Shown: positions 39,281 through 43,473 of the stretch, piece after piece
Layout: the number at the start of each line of letters is the position of its first letter
Position numbering within the stretch: the first letter of the stretch is position 1
DNA from: Chloroflexota bacterium
GTDB lineage: Bacteria; Chloroflexota; UBA11872; VXOZ01
Reading direction: 5' to 3'
DNA: 43,473 bases
Assembly: GCA_022824225.1 (NCBI GenBank)
Contig: JAJEAH010000038.1
Span: forward strand, 1 to 43,473
The notes under the pieces: model-generated
The model's database searches: none
What the model was told of the DNA's origin: nothing
What the model saw: only the letters and a program-made list of their open reading frames with translations
Position numbers and translations under genes: made by a program

Positions 39281-40579
39281 TTGAACGGCCGGCGCAACTT
39301 CATTCTGGGCGTCTTGAACGGCGTCCTCTTCACTGTAGGCGTCGCGTTTACCAATCCTACCGTGGTATTGCCGTGGTACGTCAGCCAGCTCACCCAGTCC
39401 AACGTGTTGATTGGCATACTGCCTGCGCTGCAGTTGGGCGGCTGGGCGCTGCCCCAGTTGCTGTTCACCAGTTTCCTACAGCGCCGGCGCCACCGGCTCC
39501 GGTACTACCGGCGGGGCGCGGCGGTGCGCAGCACCACTTGGGCGCTCCTTACGGCCACCGTGCTCTTTGCGCCGCAACGGGCGGAAGTCGTGCTTCCCAT
39601 CATGGTGGTCTTGCTGGCGTTCGCGTCGCTCTCCGGCGGCTTTACGGGCTTGGCGTTCTACGACGTGGTCGGGCGCATTGTGGAGCGCCGGCAGCTCTCC
39701 ACATTCTTCTCGCTACGCAACTTCCTGGGCGGTATAGGCGCTTTGGCGGCCGGTTTCGTCGTGCGGCAGGTGCTGGCCGCAGCGGAAGTAAACTTGCAGG
39801 CGGTCGGCCTCCTCTACCTGCTGACATGGGTCTTTACAACAGGGGGCTATCTGGCGTTCGGCAACGTCAAGGAGCCGGAAGGGCCGCCAGCGTTGCCCCA
39901 GCGCACCATGCGCCAGGACCTGCGGCACATTCGGAAGATCCTCACCGAAGATCCGGCCTACCGCGCGTACCTCTCGATCCGCGCGATTTCCATGGCAGCC
40001 CTGATCGCCACGCCCTTCTATGTGGTCTACGGCGCGCAGGCGCTGGAACTGCCGGCGGTTGTGGTGGCGTCTTCCGCGCTTGCGCTCGTCGGCGGCACCA
40101 TCGGCAGCAACGTGGCCTGGGGCTGGCTGGGATCCCGGGGCGGCGGATGGCTGTTGCTGGTAGTGGCTACGGCGCTCAGCATACTCCCGCCGCTGTTGGC
40201 CTTGGGGGCCCAGGCGCTCGCCGCGTCCCAGGCGACGGTCGTGGTCGTGGGTGCGGTATTCTTGGCGTTGTTCGTGGCGCTCGGCATCGTTACGGGCGGA
40301 CAGGAGGTCACCTATTCGGTGCTTGCCATCGAAATTTCACCCGCCTCTGAGCGCATCATCTACCTGGGGTTCACCAACACGCTGGTGGGCATTCTCACGC
40401 TCTTGATCCCGGTCGGCGGCCTCCTGGCCGACCTTGTGTCGTTCGAGGCGCTCTTTGGCGCCGCGGCGGTTGCTTCCCTCGTCGCGGCGGTGTTGGCGGT
40501 GGCCGCCCTGCGCAAGCACGCGCCTCGGCGGCGGGGTCCGGTGGAGCCGACATTGGCGCCGGAGGCAGACGGAGTCTAG
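39281..40579 (+). CDS. Major facilitator superfamily transporter
   Basis: A 432-residue membrane protein with twelve predicted helices in two halves, typical of MFS transporters. It begins at TTG 39281 (NGRRNFILGVLNGVLFTVGVAFTNPTVVLPWYVSQLTQSNVLIGILPAL), with AGGT (39271-39274) six bases upstream. A central cytoplasmic loop holds GNVKEPEGPPALPQRTMRQDLRHIRKILTEDPAYRAYLSIRAIS. Basic residues after helix two (LQRRRHRLRYYRRGAA) follow the positive-inside pattern. Members with this opening are uncharacterised Chloroflexota exporters or importers; no substrate is indicated. The gene is 141 bases after folP and 132 before the isomerase-like gene; these gaps show nothing special. Confidence 0.88.
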   Translation: MNGRRNFILGVLNGVLFTVGVAFTNPTVVLPWYVSQLTQSNVLIGILPALQLGGWALPQLLFTSFLQRRRHRLRYYRRGAAVRSTTWALLTATVLFAPQRAEVVLPIMVVLLAFASLSGGFTGLAFYDVVGRIVERRQLSTFFSLRNFLGGIGALAAGFVVRQVLAAAEVNLQAVGLLYLLTWVFTTGGYLAFGNVKEPEGPPALPQRTMRQDLRHIRKILTEDPAYRAYLSIRAISMAALIATPFYVVYGAQALELPAVVVASSALALVGGTIGSNVAWGWLGSRGGGWLLLVVATALSILPPLLALGAQALAASQATVVVVGAVFLALFVALGIVTGGQEVTYSVLAIEISPASERIIYLGFTNTLVGILTLLIPVGGLLADLVSFEALFGAAAVASLVAAVLAVAALRKHAPRRRGPVEPTLAPEADGV

Positions 40580-40711
40580 CGTCCGGTGGGCGGCGGCTTC
40601 CCAGTGGAATTGCGCCAATCCAGCCAATATGGGGTCGCGGGGGCGGCGGCGCGCCAAGACTGCTAGTATAGTACGCAGGATTTTGACGAGCGCTTACCAA
40701 AGGACGTGGCA

Positions 40712-41560
40712 ATGAAAATCGGTATATTCACCGACGAGGTCCATCCGGACTTTGCGACCGGACTGGGCGTGATGCGCGAAAACGGCATTATGTACGCCGA
40801 GTTGCGCACCATTAATGGCACGAATCTGATGGACCTTTCGCCGGATGAGCTCGACGACGTGGAGCGCCTGCTCACGCAGAACGGCATCCAAGTGAGCGCA
40901 CTGGGCACGCCAATCTTCAAGTGTCCGCTGGAAGGGCGGGAGCGCAAGATCCAGGGCGATACATTTGGCGCGCAGGAAATGACGTATGAAGAGCATTTGG
41001 CGCTCCTGCCGCAGTGCTTTGCGCTGGCGGAGCGCTTTGGCACGCGGGTCGTGCGCTGCTTCTCCTTCTGGCGCGACGATGAACCGGAAGAGGTGTTTGC
41101 GAAAGTAGTGGAACGGTTTGGCCCCGCGTTGGACATAGCAGCCAAGCATGGCTTCGATCTGTGCATGGAAAACGAACCGACGTGCTATGCGGGGGTCGGC
41201 GCGGAATCCAAGCGGCTGATCGAGGCCGTGGGCTCGCCGCATTTGAAGGCCATCTGGGACCCGGGCAACTGCCTGTGGGCGGAAGAAGACCCGTATCCGT
41301 CACACTACGCGGCCATCAAGCCCTATCTCGCGCACATGCACGTCAAAGACGCCCGGTGGGTGGATGGCGAAGTGCAAGCCTGCCGGGTGGGCAAGGGCGC
41401 TACGGACTACGCGGGCCAGTTCCGCGCGCTGGCCAAGGACGGCTATGACGGCGTCTACACGTTGGAGATGCACTACCAGGTGCCGGGCGCTCCGCCGGAA
41501 GCCGCAGCTATCGAATCGGCCAAGGCGCTGCGTGAGATGTTGACGGTGGCAAGCGCCTAG
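40712..41560 (+). CDS. Sugar phosphate isomerase/epimerase-like TIM-barrel protein
   Basis: A 282-residue protein of the xylose-isomerase-like TIM-barrel superfamily (AP endonuclease 2 family). ATG 40712 is preferred over GTG 40706 because AGGA (40701-40704) then lies seven bases upstream. Barrel strands and metal ligands can be followed: MKIGIFTDEV, GIMYAELRTINGTN, GIQVSALGTPIFKCPL, VVRCFSFW, LCMENEPTCYAG (Glu153), LKAIWDPGNCLWA (Asp183), LAHMHVKDA (His208, His210) and the last Glu in VYTLEMHY. Such proteins are epimerases or isomerases of sugars, inosose dehydratases or related lyases. The Gfo/Idh/MocA, enolase-superfamily and DegT genes of the window fit the same range of sugar metabolism. 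A terminator follows. Confidence 0.92.
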   Translation: MKIGIFTDEVHPDFATGLGVMRENGIMYAELRTINGTNLMDLSPDELDDVERLLTQNGIQVSALGTPIFKCPLEGRERKIQGDTFGAQEMTYEEHLALLPQCFALAERFGTRVVRCFSFWRDDEPEEVFAKVVERFGPALDIAAKHGFDLCMENEPTCYAGVGAESKRLIEAVGSPHLKAIWDPGNCLWAEEDPYPSHYAAIKPYLAHMHVKDARWVDGEVQACRVGKGATDYAGQFRALAKDGYDGVYTLEMHYQVPGAPPEAAAIESAKALREMLTVASA

Positions 41561-41597
41561 CAGGTGCGGAGGCCGGCCAGTCCGCGACAAATGAGGA

Positions 41598-41628
41598 GAG
41601 CACCGGCGCTTGGCGCCGGTGCTCTTTT
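41598..41628 (+). terminator. Rho-independent terminator after the isomerase-like gene
   Basis: GAGCACCGGCGC (41598-41609) pairs perfectly with GCGCCGGTGCTC (41613-41624) around a three-base loop, followed by TTTT. It lies between convergent genes; the T tract favours the plus strand. Confidence 0.92.
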
Positions 41629-41661
41629 GTGACTGGTGTGATGGAACCGCTGCGGCCCTAT

Positions 41662-41886
41662 CTACTCGATTTCCGGGATGTCCAGGTCCATGCCGGGGTA
41701 GATGGTCTTCGGGTCTTCCCCGTCAAAGCGCCACTTGTTCTTGTCGAAGATCACCGTCCACTTGCTGGCATCGCCGTACTCACGCTGGGCGATGTCTTCG
41801 AGGGACTCCCCCGGGCCGACTTTTATCGTAGATCGGACGCCGCCACCTGACTTCTTCTTGCCGAACAATGCATCCAGGAAGCCCAT
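41662..41886 (-). CDS. Small cytoplasmic LysM-like protein
   Basis: A 74-residue protein. After a short amphipathic start (MGFLDALFGKKKSGGG) it has a single LysM-type domain: IKVGPGESLEDIAQREYGDASKWTVIFDKNKWRFDGEDPKTIYPGMDLDIPEIE, with the usual G-x-SLxxIAxxxYGD and W..I...N segments and the IYPGxxLxIP ending. LysM domains bind peptidoglycan or chitin sugars; small leaderless forms such as YgaU-like proteins act in the cytoplasm, some binding potassium. A potassium-related RCK remnant lies next door, which makes the YgaU comparison tempting but unproven. ATG 41886 is the natural start. Convergent with the isomerase-like gene across a strong terminator. Confidence 0.88.
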   Translation of the reverse strand: MGFLDALFGKKKSGGGVRSTIKVGPGESLEDIAQREYGDASKWTVIFDKNKWRFDGEDPKTIYPGMDLDIPEIE

Positions 41887-41973
41887 CGCTCACTCCAATC
41901 TTTATTCCAGACACCTAGCCCCCAGACTCCGTCGTTCGCAAGAAAGTATAGCAGCTTCAATTCGGGTTGGCAA

Positions 41974-42432
41974 TGCTGGATATGCCGGAGATTCACCGGG
42001 GCTCTCAACCTGCGGGACATCCACTATGTGGTCGTGGCGTACAATCCGCTGACGGTGAGCGAATCCCGGGAAAAGGACGTGCCGGTGGTGTACGGTGATG
42101 CGGGCAGCGCGGCAGTGCTCGCCCACGCCCGGCTGGAAGAGGCATCGCTCTTGGCCGTGCTCGTGCATGACGACGTGGCGGCGGAGATGGCACTGCACCA
42201 TGCGCGCGCGGTCAACCCCGGGCGGGACATTGTTGCCCGGGCGGGCAGCCGCGAGTCAATCCAGAAGCTGCGCGTTGCCGGCGCTTCCGACGTGGTGCAG
42301 CCGGAATTCGGGGCCGGCGTGGAAGTCATCCAGCACGTCTTCCAGAGATGCGAGATTCACGGCGACGAGTTGGAGCTTCTGGTCGGCGAACGCGGGTCTG
42401 CCTGCTACCGGCACTGGGAATCGCCCCAATGA
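41974..42432 (+). pseudogene. Remnant of a TrkA-N/RCK potassium-transport regulatory domain
   Basis: From about 42010 the frame reads LRDIHYVVVAYNPLTVSESREKDVPVVYGDAGSAAVLAHARLEEASLLAVLVHDDVAAEMALHHARAVNPGRDIVARAGSRESIQKLRVAGASDVVQPEFGAGVEVIQHVF, a clear TrkA-N (RCK) domain as in Kef-type antiporters and Trk systems. Upstream in the same frame (ICRRFTGALN) the place of the GxGxxG nucleotide motif is recognisable but mutated, there is no proper start (GTG 42028 lies inside the fold), and no membrane domain precedes it. The Asp that usually follows VVV in this family (VVVDxNP) is Ala. It is therefore read as the decayed C-terminal part of a Kef-like transporter. A short expressed RCK fragment cannot be excluded. 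Confidence 0.7.
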
Positions 42433-42442
42433 CGGGTTCGGC

Positions 42443-42946
42443 TCAGGCGTCGCGCCAGACCTTGCCGCGTTGCTTCACGTTTGCTAGCAGCGCTTCGTCA
42501 AACGGCGGCGGCGTTGCGAATCCGTCCGGCTGCGGCGGCTGCCATCCCAGGGCAGCCAGGACGGTGGAATGCGTGTAGTAGGCGGTATACGTCTGCCGCA
42601 GCAGCAACGCGAAGTGCTCCGGGTGGGCCGATTCCACGTCGCGCAGCGTCGCGTCGCGCGCGGCGGCGTCCAGTGTCAGGAACGCGACATGTGTGGTTGC
42701 CGCCGTGTCTTCTGCCGCTTCCGCGGAACGGGCCGCGGCCGCGGCTTCGACAGCGCCCAGGGCAGCAATCAATTGGCGGCGCAGGGGCGGCCTGTCGCGC
42801 AGAAAGCCGTCGAGGGTGGCGGCGCAACCCACAGCGCCGGCGCTGGGCATGCCATCTTGTGCCGGAATGAGCCGGTCTTGGATAGCTGCCAGCAAGGCTA
42901 ACTGTTCGGCAGTGAGAATCACGCCGTTCGCTTGCTCCACGCTCAT
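42443..42946 (-). CDS. Gluconate 2-dehydrogenase subunit 3-like protein
   Basis: A 167-residue protein matching the small subunit family of membrane-bound gluconate dehydrogenase and related GMC enzymes: LTAEQLALLAAIQDRLIPAQDGMPSAGAVGCAATLDGFL at the start, an Ala-rich middle, then HPEHFALLLRQTYTAYYTHSTVLAALGWQPPQPDGF. The LIPxxDGMPSAxxxG segment is characteristic. The start ATG 42946 overlaps the GMC oxidoreductase stop by four bases, so the two form an operon and probably a complex. No Tat signal is visible in this subunit, unlike the proteobacterial form. It may help assembly or export of the large subunit. The cytochrome subunit is not in the window. Confidence 0.85.
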   Translation of the reverse strand: MSVEQANGVILTAEQLALLAAIQDRLIPAQDGMPSAGAVGCAATLDGFLRDRPPLRRQLIAALGAVEAAAAARSAEAAEDTAATTHVAFLTLDAAARDATLRDVESAHPEHFALLLRQTYTAYYTHSTVLAALGWQPPQPDGFATPPPFDEALLANVKQRGKVWRDA

Positions 42947-43473
42947 GAGGCGACCTCCCGGAAGTTCTGTTTGAGCCTATCGGAAATGTAGAGCGCCAGG
43001 GCCTGGATGGTGCTGGTGGGATTGACGGCCGCTGACGTGGTGAAGAGACTGCCGTCTATGACGAAGAGATTGGGCACGTCGTGGGCGCGACCGTGGCCGT
43101 CCACCACGGAAGTGCGCGGGTCGTCGCCCATGCGGGCGGTGCCCATCAAGTGCCAGCCCGCCTCGCGCGTAAGCGTCTGGCTCAGCACCGTATGCGCGCC
43201 GGCGGCGTCTAGCAGGTCCCGCGCGCGGTCGATGCCGTAGTCGAGGCTCTTGCGGCTGTTCTCGCTCACGGCATACGTGATGCGGGGCGCCGGAATACCG
43301 TTTGTGTCAGTCAGATTGGGGTCCAGGTCTACCCGGTTGTGGGCTTCCGGCAGGTCTTCGATCATGACGCCGATGGTCAGCATGCGGCGGCTGCGCTCCC
43401 GGTGCACACGATGGTGTTCCGCTCCCCACGGCACGCCGTCGCCGGGGAAGCTGCCAAGCGCGGTGGACACAGG
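42943..43473 (-). CDS. GMC family FAD-dependent oxidoreductase, C-terminal part (cut by window edge)
   Basis: The visible 175 residues are the C-terminal domain of a GMC oxidoreductase; the FAD-binding N-terminal part lies beyond the right edge. Signatures: ITYAVSENSRKSLDYGIDRARDLLDAAGAHTV, the catalytic His in GWHLMGTARMGDDPRTSVVDGHGRAHDVPNLFVIDGSLFTTSAAVNPTSTIQALALYISDRL. The H...N pair with FVIDGSLFPT-like and NPTxTIxALA segments is typical of gluconate, glucose or other sugar-alcohol dehydrogenases of this family. It overlaps the small-subunit gene (ATGA), so they are co-expressed. Likely function: oxidation of sugar-type alcohols with electrons passed to the respiratory chain. Confidence 0.93.
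   Translation of the reverse strand, partial: PVSTALGSFPGDGVPWGAEHHRVHRERSRRMLTIGVMIEDLPEAHNRVDLDPNLTDTNGIPAPRITYAVSENSRKSLDYGIDRARDLLDAAGAHTVLSQTLTREAGWHLMGTARMGDDPRTSVVDGHGRAHDVPNLFVIDGSLFTTSAAVNPTSTIQALALYISDRLKQNFREVAS

Overview
The window is about 43.5 kb of GC-rich bacterial DNA with mostly housekeeping and accessory metabolic genes, no rRNA, no phage block and no classical insertion sequence. The likely host is a member of the Chloroflexota, perhaps a Dehalococcoidia/SAR202-like lineage. This is inferred from the secreted-protein N-terminal module at 30483, the dispersed palindromic repeats with a TTCGACAAGCTCAG-type core, the aroE-aroC-aroK-aroB order, and the mix of enolase-superfamily, Gfo/Idh/MocA, sulfatase-like and GMC oxidoreductase genes. 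No phylogenetic marker was searched, so the placement is tentative.

Layout. Positions 1-843 are a repeat island. Positions 844-8564 hold a CNNM/CorC-type CBS membrane protein, a GlmU-like protein with an eroded N-terminal half, tRNA-Gln(TTG), an alpha/beta hydrolase, a large membrane glycosyltransferase-like protein, an aldo/keto reductase and a YCII-domain protein. Positions 8572-10375 are a large palindromic-repeat array surrounding a single-domain GIY-YIG nuclease gene. Positions 10376-14116 are a minus-strand shikimate operon (aroE, aroC, aroK, aroB); aroK has no ordinary start codon. At 14709-16574 lies a zinc ribbon-NYN-TPR fusion.

Positions 16865-25707 concentrate sulfur-handling genes: an Rrf2 regulator with a three-half-site operator candidate, a MoeB/ThiF E1-like enzyme, a TusB/DsrH-like protein, a JAMM peptidase of Mec+ type, a LarE sulfur transferase, a YeeE/YedE (TsuA-like) thiosulfate-type transporter and a TusA-like carrier. 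Uma2, a CxxC protein, tRNA-Pro(GGG) and an unknown membrane protein are interspersed. Together they look like a sulfur import and relay module, but no ubiquitin-like sulfur carrier (ThiS/MoaD/CysO) is seen.

Positions 25860-30387 hold sugar or carboxylate metabolism genes (Gfo/Idh/MocA, enolase superfamily, DegT/DnrJ aminotransferase) split by an uncharacterised two-gene module. Positions 30483-38252 hold a secreted protein, a polysaccharide-deacetylase-like protein, a GT2-like protein without a DxD motif, a sulfatase-like hydrolase with Thr at the nucleophile site, and a membrane glycosyltransferase overlapping folP. The right end has an MFS transporter, a sugar isomerase/epimerase-like protein, a LysM protein, a remnant of a TrkA-type RCK domain, and a GMC oxidoreductase with its small subunit running off the edge.

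The most striking observations are two. The GIY-YIG gene sits inside one of three homologous repeat units, and the two other units look like the same unit with the gene body missing, as in autonomous and non-autonomous mobile elements. The dispersed hairpins have different outer arms at each locus, yet each arm remains complementary to its partner.
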